A stretch of 64,000 nucleotides of DNA from the IMG/VR virus record IMGVR_UViG_3300008117_000023, positions 1 to 64,000 of that record, one strand, 5' to 3'. A program made the position numbers and the translations under genes. Within the stretch, counting starts at the first letter, position 1. Every line of letters begins with the position of its first letter. Positions 24,376 to 33,202 of the stretch are shown here, one piece after another. The notes beneath the pieces were generated by a model that saw only the letters and a program-made list of their open reading frames with translations, ran no database searches and was not told where the DNA came from. Source of the stretch: a virus.

Positions 24376-24825
24376 ATGAAGAAAATTGCAATAGCAACAA
24401 TCTTAGCAGTAACCGCAATGTCGGTATCTGCTTTAGAAGTAGGTGTAACAGGTACTCGTGATTATGCAGGTACTGACCGTGATGGTTATGGTTTGACTGT
24501 TGGTCAATCTTTTGGCAAGGTTGGTGTCACAGCCGGGTTTGATCGTTTCACTTCTGGTACTAACGATCAAAATCGTTACAGCATTGTTACTGGCTACGAT
24601 GTTGCTAACCTAGGTGTTGTAACTGTAACTCCTAAAGTTGGTGTCGCATATTTGGACAACCAGACTGGGTCTGACGGTTATGCAATGACTGTTGGTATTG
24701 GCGCAAGTTTGCCAGTTACTAAACAAGTTAGTGTTGGTCTCGATCTTGCACGTCAATATGGTCAAGACCGTGTTAATACATTCGACGGTAATCGTGTTAC
24801 TGCCGGTGTTCGTTACAAGTTCTAA
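24376..24825 (+). CDS. Small outer-membrane beta-barrel protein
   Basis: 149 residues. Sec signal peptide MKKIAIATILAVTAMSVSA (1-19), then alternating strands with Tyr/Gly/Asp loops (YGLTVGQSFGKVGVTAGFDRF, RYSIVTGYDV) and a final strand AGVRYKF ending in Phe, the usual BAM signal. About eight strands, like OmpW/OmpX-sized barrels. AAAGGAATT before the ATG. It may replace or mask a receptor on the host surface (inference). Confidence 0.85.
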   Translation: MKKIAIATILAVTAMSVSALEVGVTGTRDYAGTDRDGYGLTVGQSFGKVGVTAGFDRFTSGTNDQNRYSIVTGYDVANLGVVTVTPKVGVAYLDNQTGSDGYAMTVGIGASLPVTKQVSVGLDLARQYGQDRVNTFDGNRVTAGVRYKF

Positions 24826-24845
24826 ACTTAGACAATCACAGATAG

Positions 24846-24868
24846 AAAGCACCTTTGGGTGCTTTTTA
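24846..24868 (+). terminator. Rho-independent terminator
   Basis: AAAGCACC-TTTG-GGTGCTTT then TTATTT; closely resembles the tmRNA terminator. Confidence 0.9.
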
Positions 24869-24948
24869 TTTGAGTGTTACCATTTTATTTGATTTATTTT
24901 TTGATATCTGTTATAGTTATATTTGTATTCAACTTTGCAAGGGTTATT

Positions 24949-25338
24949 ATGTCTATGCATTTGGAAGGCCCGTGGCTCAGTACCACCGGTAAGAAAAAAG
25001 GTAAGAAGAAATTCGCTTCGGCAGAACATGCTAGAAAAGCACGTGAGCAAGAAGAAAGTTGGAAGGCTTTTCAAAAGAAATGGGAAATCCAATCTCCCAG
25101 CAAGCCTTTACCAAAGGCGTCTAGCCTAAGCTCGACATACAGTTTAAAAATTCCAGAAGGTCGCAATACAACTGCACATATCAAAAGTTTGAACAGCGGA
25201 TTGGGCACTGCTACTCTTAAGCCAGCCAAAGTGTATACTGGCACTATGGTAAAAGGTATTGCCACTATGCACAAGAGTAATGCGGTTCCTGTCTTCAGTG
25301 ATCAAGAAGCAGTGGACATCTCTAGTATGCGTAGGTAA
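24949..25338 (+). CDS. Conserved basic phage protein
   Basis: 129 residues, starts MSMHLEGPWLSTTGKKKGKK, then a charged helix with SWKAFQKKWE, and a Ser/Lys/Pro-rich C-terminal half with HIKSLNSG and ending VDISSMRR. I recognise the MHLEGPWLSTTGK opening as common in marine phages, function unknown. The ATG at 24949 was chosen over an upstream in-frame start, because this opening is the conserved part and AAGGGTT precedes it. Confidence 0.75.
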   Translation: MSMHLEGPWLSTTGKKKGKKKFASAEHARKAREQEESWKAFQKKWEIQSPSKPLPKASSLSSTYSLKIPEGRNTTAHIKSLNSGLGTATLKPAKVYTGTMVKGIATMHKSNAVPVFSDQEAVDISSMRR

Positions 25339-25341
25339 ATA
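25334..25341 (+). promoter_or_regulatory. T4-type late promoter octamer (GGTAAATA)
   Basis: GGTAAATA overlapping the previous stop and 7 bases before the radical SAM ATG; the short distance makes it tentative. Confidence 0.35.
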
Positions 25342-25347
25342 CTCTCT

Positions 25348-27285
25348 ATGAATGAAAAACATAAAGTTAGTTTTGTACAAGTAAATTTCCAAGTAGGTCC
25401 AGAAGAACTCAATTCGTTTCATTTACCATACACAGTTGGATGTCTTTGGGCACACGCTCAATCTCAACCAGACATTGATTCGCAGTTTGAATTAAATCAA
25501 TTAATCTGGCGACGTGACCCAATAGAGCAAGTAGTTGAACAATTAAAAAACGATTCAGTAGTTGGCTTTAGTACCTACGTTTGGAATCTACAATATAATT
25601 TACACTTAGCTGAGGCTCTTAAATTACGCAATCCTAATTGTTTAATTATTTTTGGAGGACCAGAGCCGGCTGTGTCAGACCCTGCAATATTTTCTAAGTA
25701 TCCTTGGATTGATGCTATTATTAAAAACGAAGGTGAAATTACTTTTACTGAAATCCTGCGTAACATTGAGAACTTTGATCATGTGCCAGGTGTGCTAATA
25801 AATCAAAATGGTAGCGTACTAGATACTGGTCAGGCAGCACGAGTTGATGATTTATCAATTTTATCCAGTCCTTATCTAACAGGCACCTTTGATCAACTGT
25901 TAATAGATAATCCCAAGGTTAACTGGTCAGCTACACTGGAAACCAATCGTGGTTGTCCGTATCAGTGTACATTTTGTGACTGGGGTAGTTTAACACTAAG
26001 CAAAATTAAAAAGTTTACTATAGAGCGTGTATATGCTGAACTTGAATGGATGAGTCGTAACCGCATAGATTTTGTACACGTTGCTGATGCTAATTTTGGT
26101 ATTTTTCCTGAGCGAGATCGATCAATTGTAGAGCGATTTATTGAACTACAGCGTCAGTATGGTGCTCCAACTGGTATCTCTCAATCGTTTGCTAAAAATC
26201 AAAATCAAGAAGTAATTGACATTGTAGAACTGCTGGTCAAAAAAACTCTACGACCTACAACAGGTCTTAAGATTAGCTTACAAACTTTTGACGATAATAC
26301 TCTTGATGCTATCAAACGCAAAAATCTTAAAAGCAACAACATTGCTGAAATACTAGAAATTGGACGAGCAAAAGGTGTACCCATTGGTACCGAATTGATC
26401 ATGGGGTTGCCGCGAGAAACACTTGAGTCTTGGCAAAACAATCTTTGGAAACTGTTAGACCTAGGTATGCACAACGATATCGATATCTACTACTGCCAAG
26501 TACTAGAAAATGCAGAATTAAATCGAGTCCAAAAAGAAGTCTACGACATCAAGACTACAAAAATTTATGATTATTTTAGTCCGTCGGCTCATGAAAATAC
26601 TGGGGTTACAGCTGAGAGCATAGATGTTGTAATTAGTACTGCCCATATGTCTTTTGATGACATCATTGAAGCTAGTATATTCAACTGGAATTTGTTTACT
26701 TGGCACGTGGGCGGTTACAGCAACTTAGTTACTAGATTCTTAAATCGTTACAAAAATGTTTCCTATGAGGAAATGTATACCAAATTATTTAAACAGGCAC
26801 AACAGCATGAATGGTATCGTATACTGAAACAACAACAGATTGATGTACTATGTGATTGGTTCAAACACGGGCGTTGCACACTTGACAGCGGAATACCTGG
26901 AATCAAACTTTATGGCAACAGTATTATATTTCATACTCGCATGATACTAACACTTCAACCTGAGGTTGTTGCCAAATGGTATGACTTGTTAGATGAATTT
27001 GTAAAAGAATTTGAACTTGGGCAAGAGTTGCATCAGGACCTTATGGATCTACAACGACATCTTACCGTGCCACTCAAAGAACGCAATTCTTATCCACGAA
27101 CTCAACAATACCAACACAATGTTTGGCAATATTTAAACGATCACTCCAGTGAGTTACACAAAGTACCTACTACGCTAAAGTTTGACTTTAACGAATCTAC
27201 TATGAGCGATGCTCAATTTGTTGAGAGAGTATTTTGGAGACGCCGCCTCCGATTTGGACAGGCTAACATAACCCAAATTGTTTGA
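25348..27285 (+). CDS. Radical SAM protein with B12-binding-type N-terminal domain
   Basis: 645 residues. Residues ~5-160 form a Rossmann-like domain of the type before B12-dependent radical SAM enzymes (VVGFSTYVWN; CLIIFGGPEPAV; KNEGE), but without the DxHxxG cobalamin motif. The radical SAM centre is C203-x3-C207-x2-C210 in GCPYQCTFCDWGS, binding [4Fe-4S] and SAM, followed by a TIM-barrel pattern (HVADANFGIFPERD; TGLKISLQTFD; GTELIMGLPRE). The C-terminal ~230 residues are helical. The reaction is unknown. No SPASM cysteines are seen, so it is not PqqE. Confidence 0.9.
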   Translation: MNEKHKVSFVQVNFQVGPEELNSFHLPYTVGCLWAHAQSQPDIDSQFELNQLIWRRDPIEQVVEQLKNDSVVGFSTYVWNLQYNLHLAEALKLRNPNCLIIFGGPEPAVSDPAIFSKYPWIDAIIKNEGEITFTEILRNIENFDHVPGVLINQNGSVLDTGQAARVDDLSILSSPYLTGTFDQLLIDNPKVNWSATLETNRGCPYQCTFCDWGSLTLSKIKKFTIERVYAELEWMSRNRIDFVHVADANFGIFPERDRSIVERFIELQRQYGAPTGISQSFAKNQNQEVIDIVELLVKKTLRPTTGLKISLQTFDDNTLDAIKRKNLKSNNIAEILEIGRAKGVPIGTELIMGLPRETLESWQNNLWKLLDLGMHNDIDIYYCQVLENAELNRVQKEVYDIKTTKIYDYFSPSAHENTGVTAESIDVVISTAHMSFDDIIEASIFNWNLFTWHVGGYSNLVTRFLNRYKNVSYEEMYTKLFKQAQQHEWYRILKQQQIDVLCDWFKHGRCTLDSGIPGIKLYGNSIIFHTRMILTLQPEVVAKWYDLLDEFVKEFELGQELHQDLMDLQRHLTVPLKERNSYPRTQQYQHNVWQYLNDHSSELHKVPTTLKFDFNESTMSDAQFVERVFWRRRLRFGQANITQIV

Positions 27286-27320
27286 TTAACAAGTAATTTT
27301 GTCAAAAGATGTCAAAAACC

Positions 27321-27349
27321 TTGCATTTCTTTATGGAATGTCGTACAAT
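27321..27349 (+). promoter_or_regulatory. Sigma70-like promoter for the structured leader
   Basis: TTGCAT, 17-base spacer, TACAAT. Two GTCAAAA direct repeats lie just upstream (27300-27316). Confidence 0.65.
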
Positions 27350-27359
27350 AGGATATATA

Positions 27360-27580
27360 TTAAACGTTTCGCACAGAAACTGAGATAGTAGAACCAAAGT
27401 ATGTCACAAGCTGAAATGGTTCCGCGGGTCTTGGCCAATGAGAAACCCGTATTTTCGGGACGCCAAGGGTCGCCAAAGGCACACAAGTTATGAGATTGTG
27501 CGTCCAATGGAGACAACTACACGAAAGTAGGGTTCTTTCAGAGCCTCGTGAAGTTAACTCCCTTTATGTAATGTGATATA
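27360..27580 (+). other. Structured non-coding leader, candidate regulatory or catalytic RNA
   Basis: About 220 bases between the promoter and the SleB-like frame with many pairings: GAACCA...TGGTTC (27391-27422), CGGGT...ACCCG, CTTGGC with a downstream GCCAAG outside that stem (an H-type pseudoknot), GGACG...CGTCC and GCACA...TGTGC nested inside it, and CACGA...TCGTG. Two tiny overlapping ORFs (30 and 28 codons, at 27401 and 27490) exist but lack ribosome sites. No known riboswitch family was recognised. Confidence 0.5.
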
Positions 27581-27581
27581 A

Positions 27582-27998
27582 CTCGAATGTTTAGCACTTA
27601 ACATTTATCGAGAAGCAGGTTATGAGCCTTTTGAAGGAAAGGTAGCCGTAGCACAAGTTACCCTAAACCGTGTTGCGCACCCAGCGTTTCCAAAAGACGT
27701 TTGCGGTGTAGTTTATCAAAAGACTACAACAATAAGAACCATATGCCAGTTCTCATGGTATTGTGATTCAACACATCGTAACAGACCAATAAACTCAGAA
27801 GCTTACAAAGAAAGCTATGCTGTAGCCAAAAAAGTATTATTGGAAAATTTTAAACTTGACGTATTAAAAACAGCCCTGTATTATCATGCAGATTATGTTA
27901 ACCCACAATGGAAGTTAGAAAAAATTGGAAAAATTGGAACTCACATCTTTTATAACGAAAAACCTAGAACGATTGAAAGAATATATGCAAAATTTTAA
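27582..27998 (+). CDS. SleB-type cell-wall hydrolase, no start codon visible
   Basis: About 138 codons reading LECLALNIYREAGYEPFEG then VAVAQVTLNRV, CQFSWYCD, and ALYYHADYVNPQW: the complete catalytic domain of the SleB/CwlJ lytic transglycosylase-like hydrolases, with Glu in YREAG as the likely catalytic acid. It would cut peptidoglycan for lysis. The frame opens just after a TAA at 27579 and contains no ATG or GTG before the domain; all three frames have stops within ~30 bases upstream. Either a 5' exon is spliced on, initiation is non-canonical, or the gene is damaged. It ends 14 bases into the next gene. Confidence 0.65.
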   Translation, partial: LECLALNIYREAGYEPFEGKVAVAQVTLNRVAHPAFPKDVCGVVYQKTTTIRTICQFSWYCDSTHRNRPINSEAYKESYAVAKKVLLENFKLDVLKTALYYHADYVNPQWKLEKIGKIGTHIFYNEKPRTIERIYAKF

Positions 27999-28290
27999 TA
28001 TTGAACAATTTAAAGAAACAATCTCTGCTTCAATCTCTAAAGTATCAGCAGAAACTTTTGGGTGGCTAGGTATTGTAATATTACATGCTTCAACTATTCC
28101 TAGTTTACTGGCTGTGATGAGTGGATTAACAGACAGTTTACCACCTGTGGATCTAGTACTGTTAGTTTGGACTGGATTGGTACTGATGTTTATTAAAGCC
28201 GCAGTACAGAAAGACATGTTAAATTTAGTCACTATTGGTATTGGATTTATTGTCCAAGCTATGATGATGGCTTTAATATTCTTTAAGTAA
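27985..28290 (+). CDS. Conserved phage membrane protein
   Basis: 101 residues with an N-terminal amphipathic region (MQNFNIEQFKETISASISKV) and three likely spans (~24-45, 53-73, 80-98). Conserved in T4-like marine phages as I recall it, with MQNFN as the start; this ATG overlaps the SleB frame. Next to the peptidoglycan hydrolase it could be a holin or hydrolase partner (inference). Confidence 0.8.
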   Translation: MQNFNIEQFKETISASISKVSAETFGWLGIVILHASTIPSLLAVMSGLTDSLPPVDLVLLVWTGLVLMFIKAAVQKDMLNLVTIGIGFIVQAMMMALIFFK

Positions 28291-28307
28291 TTTGGTAAAA
28301 TTCAATC

Positions 28308-28336
28308 TTGACAGGACCTACGGGTCCTGTTATACT
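28308..28336 (+). promoter_or_regulatory. Sigma70 promoter with a perfect hairpin filling the spacer
   Basis: TTGACA, 17 bases, TATACT. ACAGGACC-TACG-GGTCCTGT (28311-28330) spans from inside the -35 to the base before the -10. It may act as operator, as terminator for upstream transcripts, or both. Confidence 0.75.
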
Positions 28337-28368
28337 ATAGACTGTATTAACAACCCACAGAGGCACAC

Positions 28369-28542
28369 ATGAAAAAGGCATTTTTAGTTTTACCAATTAT
28401 TGCAGTTCTTTCTGCTTGTTCTTCAATGAAGGACGTTCCAGAACGCAAGACTTACGCACAACCAACCTGGTATCAGGAATGTGTGCAAGAAGGAAGACGA
28501 TGTAAAGACTACTCGTACTATGATTTCTTACAAGGTTACTGA
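28369..28542 (+). CDS. Small lipoprotein
   Basis: 57 residues: signal peptide MKKAFLVLPIIAVLSAC with lipobox LSAC (Cys17), then a short Tyr-rich polar part with a Cys pair (QECVQEGRRC). Follows the hairpin promoter. The small size and position ahead of two more lipoproteins suggest an outer-membrane spanin-like or envelope-defence peptide, not proven. Confidence 0.78.
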   Translation: MKKAFLVLPIIAVLSACSSMKDVPERKTYAQPTWYQECVQEGRRCKDYSYYDFLQGY

Positions 28543-28681
28543 CACAGCAATTCGCAGGCATGTAAAAAGCGAAAAAGGTCATTTTACAATGAACGGTCGT
28601 CACTATACATTTGTTCGACTTGAAATGAAAAAGAACGTATTCGATCAACTCATAGCTGAAGCTAGTGCTAGGAAGCAGTAA
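28520..28681 (+). CDS. Small phage protein
   Basis: 53 residues, MISYKVTDTAIRRHVKSEKG then a beta/alpha segment and basic tail ASARKQ. Starts inside the upstream lipoprotein gene and its stop shares a base with the next ATG, so it depends on coupling. Function unknown. Confidence 0.6.
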   Translation: MISYKVTDTAIRRHVKSEKGHFTMNGRHYTFVRLEMKKNVFDQLIAEASARKQ

Positions 28682-28989
28682 TGAAAACTCTAGTCCTACT
28701 AGGAGCAATTGTAATACTATCTGGCTGCTCCTCAGCAACCAAAGTTGCTGATCAAGGACCTCAGTACTGTTATACTACTCAGAACATTCAAACAAAGAAT
28801 GGTGAGCGAGTAGAAAGCCAGACACAGGTCGAATGTTCTGACAAGCCAGGGCATTGGCGTAAACAAGCAGGTGTTGCAAAACAATGCCGCCCTTACCAAA
28901 CTGTAGTTAACATTAAAGGACGAGATAAAAATGTTCAAGGCATCCTTTGCCAACATCCGGATGGTTCTTGGCATCCTGAGTTTAATTAG
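28681..28989 (+). CDS. Lipoprotein
   Basis: 102 residues. Signal peptide MKTLVLLGAIVILSGC with lipobox LSGC (Cys16). The mature part has a Cys-rich beta pattern (YCYTTQNI, VECSDKPGHW, QCRPYQ, ILCQHPDGSWHPEF) like periplasmic surface-antigen-type lipoproteins with disulfides. Overlaps the next lipoprotein gene by 59 bases. Confidence 0.8.
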   Translation: MKTLVLLGAIVILSGCSSATKVADQGPQYCYTTQNIQTKNGERVESQTQVECSDKPGHWRKQAGVAKQCRPYQTVVNIKGRDKNVQGILCQHPDGSWHPEFN

Positions 28990-29353
28990 TTTAACAGCCT
29001 GTTCATCAACTCCGTATTACGGAGATGTTAGTACAGCTCGGACTTATTCAAATCCAGGAAGCTCTATTAACATTCTTTATAACTGGGGCAAGTACACAGC
29101 TTATTCTGTCCCAACAGAAGATCGAGCAGAACATGAACGTTGCGTATATTTCGCACTTGATGAAATTTCTGTGGGCGAATCTTGCAAATGGTTTAGCAAG
29201 ACTAGTTCGGCAAGAGGTGAAGTTCGAGTATCCATTATAAAACCAAACACATGTACAGTATTACATTCTACTATCTGGTACAAAGGCAATCCAAAAAGTT
29301 TTAGAGAAGAGGCCTGCCTACAAGGTAAGACTTGGAAATTCGTGCATGGATAA
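28931..29353 (+). CDS. Lipoprotein
   Basis: 140 residues. Signal peptide MFKASFANIRMVLGILSLIS with lipobox LTAC (Cys24); an alternative ATG at 28961 gives a shorter signal. The mature domain has four Cys and a beta-rich look (YNWGKYTAYSVPTE; CKWFSKTSSARGEV). The long overlap with the previous lipoprotein gene in a different frame is unusual. Third member of an envelope lipoprotein cluster. Confidence 0.75.
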   Translation: MFKASFANIRMVLGILSLISLTACSSTPYYGDVSTARTYSNPGSSINILYNWGKYTAYSVPTEDRAEHERCVYFALDEISVGESCKWFSKTSSARGEVRVSIIKPNTCTVLHSTIWYKGNPKSFREEACLQGKTWKFVHG

Positions 29354-29355
29354 GC

Positions 29356-29363
29356 GATAAATA
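29356..29363 (+). promoter_or_regulatory. T4-type late promoter octamer (GATAAATA)
   Basis: GATAAATA 7 bases before the ATG at 29370. Confidence 0.4.
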
Positions 29364-29369
29364 CTACTT

Positions 29370-30788
29370 ATGATATTTGCTATCTTACTTGCACTATCCG
29401 GCCTAACTCTATCAGCAGTGGCCATATACTACAGCGTTATAGGTCTTACCGCAGTATTTGCCGCGGCATTTTGGCCCATTGTTGTTATGGGCACTACATT
29501 AGAAATATCTAAGTTAGTTGCCGCAAGTTGGCTCAAAGCATATTGGACTAAGATACCTTTAGGAATGAAAGTGTACATGAGTGCCGCAGTAATAGTACTC
29601 ATGGTCATTACTAGCATGGGAATATTTGGTTTCTTAAGCAAAGCACATTTGGATCAAAATATTGTAAGTGGCGATGTCCAAAGCAAGATAGCTATTTACG
29701 ATGAAAAAATCAAAACGGCAAAGGACAATATAGATGCGAACCGGAAGGCGCTTAGACAGATGGATGAAGCTGTGGACCAAGTTATGGGTCGAAGCAATGA
29801 TGAAAAAGGTGCCGACAAAGCTGTTGCAATCCGAAGAGCACAACAAAAAGAACGTGTCCGCCTTCAATCTGAGATTGCGGCCGAACAGAAAACTATTGCC
29901 GCCCTTAGCGAAGAAAGAGCGCCTATTGCTGCCGAGGTACGCAAAGTTGAAGCAGAAGTAGGCCCAATCAAATACATAGCGGCCCTACTGTACGGAGATA
30001 ATCCTGATGCTAATTTGCTAGAACGTGCAGTAACATGGGTTATTATAATAATTGTATTTGTGTTTGACCCACTGGCAATATTAATGTTATTAGGCGCACA
30101 AATGACTTGGCAGTGGTATAGAGAAAATAAAGATAAGTTAAGAGATGAATATGATTTCTCAGACGGTATCAGAGGGCCGATACTAAAAGAAGATGAAGAG
30201 CTTCCTACTGTTACAGAACCTATAGTTTCTCAGCCTGACATAGAAGAAGGCAATCGATTAATAGCAGAGATTGAAAAAGAAGAACTAGAATTTATTGATT
30301 TTGACAAGCAAGAATCTGAACCAAAAGTAGAAACAATAACTAAGATAGAACAAGAAGAAACTAAAGAAGATCCTCAACCTAAGGTTGAAGCTACCAATGT
30401 AGATCAGCCTGAAGATCTGTCTAAAAAAAAACTTATAGAATCATCGGAAGAATTTCGCCTAACTAAAGAGCAGTTAGATGCTTTAGATAATTTAGAAGAA
30501 TGGAATCAAGCCAAGCATGATTGGAAAGAAGATAATCCAAATCTAAGTCTTAAATTTTTTAAACAACTTTATCTCGATGGCAAGATAAACAAACTTCCCT
30601 GGGAAGATTATGTAGGTAGAGCACAAGCTAAAAAAACCTATATGATGAAGGATAAAGATCAGCAAGTGACTTTGGAAACAGTTGAATCAAACGATGTTGA
30701 GCAAAATCCTACTGTGGGATACATACAGAATGAAGAACAAAAAAAACAAACAGCAATCTGGAAAAGCATAAGATCCAAAGATGAGTGA
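29370..30788 (+). CDS. Large membrane protein with periplasmic or cytoplasmic coiled coil
   Basis: 472 residues. Three or four spans at the N-terminus (~2-20, 22-42, 66-88), a long charged coiled-coil (~100-200), a fourth span (~215-245, WVIIIIVFVFDPLAILMLLG), then a long acidic cytoplasmic tail. The pattern is known from other T4-like marine phages as an uncharacterised membrane protein. It may act in superinfection control or membrane remodelling; no enzyme motif. Confidence 0.78.
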   Translation: MIFAILLALSGLTLSAVAIYYSVIGLTAVFAAAFWPIVVMGTTLEISKLVAASWLKAYWTKIPLGMKVYMSAAVIVLMVITSMGIFGFLSKAHLDQNIVSGDVQSKIAIYDEKIKTAKDNIDANRKALRQMDEAVDQVMGRSNDEKGADKAVAIRRAQQKERVRLQSEIAAEQKTIAALSEERAPIAAEVRKVEAEVGPIKYIAALLYGDNPDANLLERAVTWVIIIIVFVFDPLAILMLLGAQMTWQWYRENKDKLRDEYDFSDGIRGPILKEDEELPTVTEPIVSQPDIEEGNRLIAEIEKEELEFIDFDKQESEPKVETITKIEQEETKEDPQPKVEATNVDQPEDLSKKKLIESSEEFRLTKEQLDALDNLEEWNQAKHDWKEDNPNLSLKFFKQLYLDGKINKLPWEDYVGRAQAKKTYMMKDKDQQVTLETVESNDVEQNPTVGYIQNEEQKKQTAIWKSIRSKDE

Positions 30789-31158
30789 TATTACTTTAGT
30801 TACACCACCAGACAAATACTACAGCCAGGAATATAGTTTTTTGCTAGTATACCCTAGTGCAGTAATCAAATCTCAGTTCCAAGACCTAATAGAAAGTTTT
30901 GATAAACCCGTTATAGTTTACCTTTACGAAAAAGAAGACGATCACGAACCTGAATGGTTATTTGATTGTTTTTACAAAGCAGACTGTGTCATATTAGACA
31001 TTGACAATTGCGATACAAAGATTAGAGATCTAGTAGCTTACTTTATAGCCAAAGATAAAACCTATTGGTTGACAAATGGTAGCGATAACTTATATAATAT
31101 AATCAGTAAGAATAGAATTTTTAATCTAGACTTTTTATCTGGTAAATTAGGAGATTAG
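30781..31158 (+). CDS. Conserved phage protein of unknown function
   Basis: 125 residues, alpha/beta with a central VIVYLYEKEDD strand and ADCVILDIDNCD; it resembles a small Rossmann/response-regulator-like fold without recognisable phosphorylation logic. Overlaps the membrane protein gene by 8 bases. AGGAGA for the downstream bS21 gene lies in its last codons. Confidence 0.7.
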   Translation: MSDITLVTPPDKYYSQEYSFLLVYPSAVIKSQFQDLIESFDKPVIVYLYEKEDDHEPEWLFDCFYKADCVILDIDNCDTKIRDLVAYFIAKDKTYWLTNGSDNLYNIISKNRIFNLDFLSGKLGD

Positions 31159-31159
31159 T

Positions 31160-31399
31160 TTGAGGTATCAAAAATCAGAACTTAAAGGACTTCGAGTTGA
31201 AGTTCGTAATGATGATGTTAACGGAGCTCTACGAAGGTTCAAAAGGAAAGTAGAAGACAGCGGTCTCTTGCAAGATCTTAGAGATAAAGAGTTCTACGAA
31301 AAACCAACTACAGCTAGAAAAAAAGCAAAAGCGGCGGCAAGATCGCGCTGGCTTAAAAAACTATCACAAGATCCTTTTAATATAAAGCCAAGAAAGTAA
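31160..31399 (+). CDS. rpsU: Ribosomal protein bS21
   Basis: 79 residues. The bS21 signature is clear: VNGALRRFKRKVEDSGLLQD, then REFYEKPTT-like KEFYEKPTTARKKAKA and a basic C-terminal helix. bS21 sits near the anti-Shine-Dalgarno end of 16S rRNA and affects which mRNAs are initiated; phage copies may bias ribosomes toward phage messages. TTG start with TAGGAGA nine bases upstream. Phage bS21 is known from SAR11 phages. Confidence 0.93.
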   Translation: MRYQKSELKGLRVEVRNDDVNGALRRFKRKVEDSGLLQDLRDKEFYEKPTTARKKAKAAARSRWLKKLSQDPFNIKPRK

Positions 31400-31402
31400 C
31401 AT

Positions 31403-31981
31403 ATGGCAATGCACACAGAATTGTGGTTTCCTAGTGTCATATGGTCGTCTATGACACACTTTGGTAACAACGCTGAATTAAAACGGTTTGCGTATGAAAG
31501 ACAAAAAACTGATCCAGGTAGAGTTATTAGCAACTTTGGGGGTTATCAAAGTAGCGATATTAAATCAGGTGATAACGCTGATGTTGATGCGCTAGTAGAA
31601 GCTATTGGATTAGAAATTTCAGGATGTGCAAGACAAGTTGGTCTGCCGCAATTAGAATTATATAATATATGGATTAATATTAATCCACCAAATGCCTACA
31701 ATCATCTCCACAATCATACTAATAGCGTATTAAGTGGAGTTTACTATGTTGATGCTCAAGAGGGACAAGGTAATATTCAGTTTGAACGATCAGACAACGG
31801 CGAATACCATATTCCTACTCAAGTAGAAAAAGGAACCTATTACACAAGTACTAGGGCTACCTATGCCTCTAAATCAGGTGCTCTGTATATATTTCCAGGT
31901 TGGCTCAAACACAGCGTACAGAGTAATAAATCAAACTCAGATAGAATCAGTATATCATTTAACTACGGCGAAAAACAATGA
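31403..31981 (+). CDS. 2OG-Fe(II) oxygenase-like protein
   Basis: 192 residues. [27 protein letters not shown] matches the double-stranded beta-helix family (TIGR02466-type) common in marine phages, with metal His candidates in HLHNH, a distal His in GWLKHSV and Arg in RISISFN for 2-oxoglutarate. It would hydroxylate or demethylate an unknown substrate. Overlaps the GMP reductase start by 4 bases (ATGA). Confidence 0.82.
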   Translation: MAMHTELWFPSVIWSSMTHFGNNAELKRFAYERQKTDPGRVISNFGGYQSSDIKSGDNADVDALVEAIGLEISGCARQVGLPQLELYNIWININPPNAYNHLHNHTNSVLSGVYYVDAQEGQGNIQFERSDNGEYHIPTQVEKGTYYTSTRATYASKSGALYIFPGWLKHSVQSNKSNSDRISISFNYGEKQ

Positions 31982-33144
31982 GAATTGAACAAGATATAAA
32001 GTTAGACTACAAAGATGTGTTAATTCGTCCTAAGCGTAGTACATTAGGCTCTCGGCAGGAAGTAGACTTATTCCGTAAGTTTAAATTTAGAAATTACAGT
32101 CCTGCTTTTGAGCACGAAAATTGGGAAGAATATCAATACACTGGTGTTCCAATCATGGCTGCTAATATGGACGGAGTTGGTACGTTTGCTATGGCAGACA
32201 TTCTTGCACATGAAGGCATGTTTACATGTCTAGTTAAGACATATAGTGCAGAAGAATTAATTGACTTCTTTAATGCAGATGAATATTATAGAACTCATCG
32301 AGTAGCATACTCAATGGGAATTACACAAGCTGACTACGATAAGTTTGCTAATGTGTACAGCGAAACACTAACAAACATTAAATACGTTTGTGTGGATGTT
32401 GCTAACGGCTATTCCGAGCGGTTTGCAACTTTTATTAGAAAGCTTCGTGAAGCATATCCAGAAATCGTAATCATTGCTGGCAATGTAGTGACAGGCGAAA
32501 TGACTGAGGAGTTAATTTTAAGTGGAGCAGATATTATTAAAGTGGGCATTGGTCCTGGGAGCGTTTGCACAACTCGTATTCAAACTGGCGTTGGCTATCC
32601 TCAGCTTAGTGCTGTTATGGAGTGTGCTGATGCTGCTCATGGTTTGGGGGGACATATTATTGCAGACGGGGGTTGTACCTGTCCAGGAGATGTCGCCAAG
32701 GCATTTGCCGCAGGAGCGGATTTTGTTATGCTCGGAGGGATGCTGGCTGGACACGATGAAGGCGGCGGAGAAGTCATTACAAGACTCTACGAAACTAACG
32801 AGTTACAGGCCCGACAGCGTATCCTAGAAGACGGGCAGTCAGAGTGGACATGGACTGGCTGCAAAATAGAAGAAAAGAAATTTGTAGAATTTTATGGTAT
32901 GAGTTCTGAAGCAGCCAACCTAAAACATTTTGGTGGTTTAAAAGAATACCGTAGCGCCGAAGGGCGAGAAGTTTTAGTACCTTATAAAGGTAAGGTACTA
33001 AATACTGTACAGGACATACTAGGCGGTTTGCGTAGTACCTGTACGTATGCAGGCGCTAAGACGCTAAAGCAACTTAGCAAATGCACAACCTTTGTTCGTG
33101 TAACTCAGCAATTTAATGCTGTTTATGCAAGCAATGGTAAATAA
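31978..33144 (+). CDS. guaC: GMP reductase (IMPDH/GMPR family)
   Basis: 388 residues, without CBS domains, as in GMP reductase rather than IMP dehydrogenase. Key parts: [33 protein letters not shown], the catalytic loop [11 protein letters not shown] with Cys197, the phosphate loop IADGG, and FYGMSS then [13 protein letters not shown]. It converts GMP + NADPH to IMP + NH3, which would recycle host guanine nucleotides into the adenine pool. Slightly longer than E. coli GuaC. A late octamer overlaps its stop. Confidence 0.9.
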   Translation: MRIEQDIKLDYKDVLIRPKRSTLGSRQEVDLFRKFKFRNYSPAFEHENWEEYQYTGVPIMAANMDGVGTFAMADILAHEGMFTCLVKTYSAEELIDFFNADEYYRTHRVAYSMGITQADYDKFANVYSETLTNIKYVCVDVANGYSERFATFIRKLREAYPEIVIIAGNVVTGEMTEELILSGADIIKVGIGPGSVCTTRIQTGVGYPQLSAVMECADAAHGLGGHIIADGGCTCPGDVAKAFAAGADFVMLGGMLAGHDEGGGEVITRLYETNELQARQRILEDGQSEWTWTGCKIEEKKFVEFYGMSSEAANLKHFGGLKEYRSAEGREVLVPYKGKVLNTVQDILGGLRSTCTYAGAKTLKQLSKCTTFVRVTQQFNAVYASNGK

Positions 33145-33176
33145 ACTTGAGCGCCGATAATCGGGCTCAATATTAA
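33136..33176 (+). promoter_or_regulatory. Late octamer plus strong hairpin upstream of hsp20
   Basis: GGTAAATA at 33136-33143, then TTGAGC(g)CCGAT-A-ATCGGGCTCAA (33147-33170), a near-perfect stem, then TATTAA. TTGAGC and TATTAA could be a weak -35/-10 with the hairpin as spacer, the same layout as at 28308. AAGGAG precedes the hsp20 ATG. Confidence 0.5.
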
Positions 33177-33202
33177 ATCTTGCTTATTATAAGGAGAAAA
33201 TT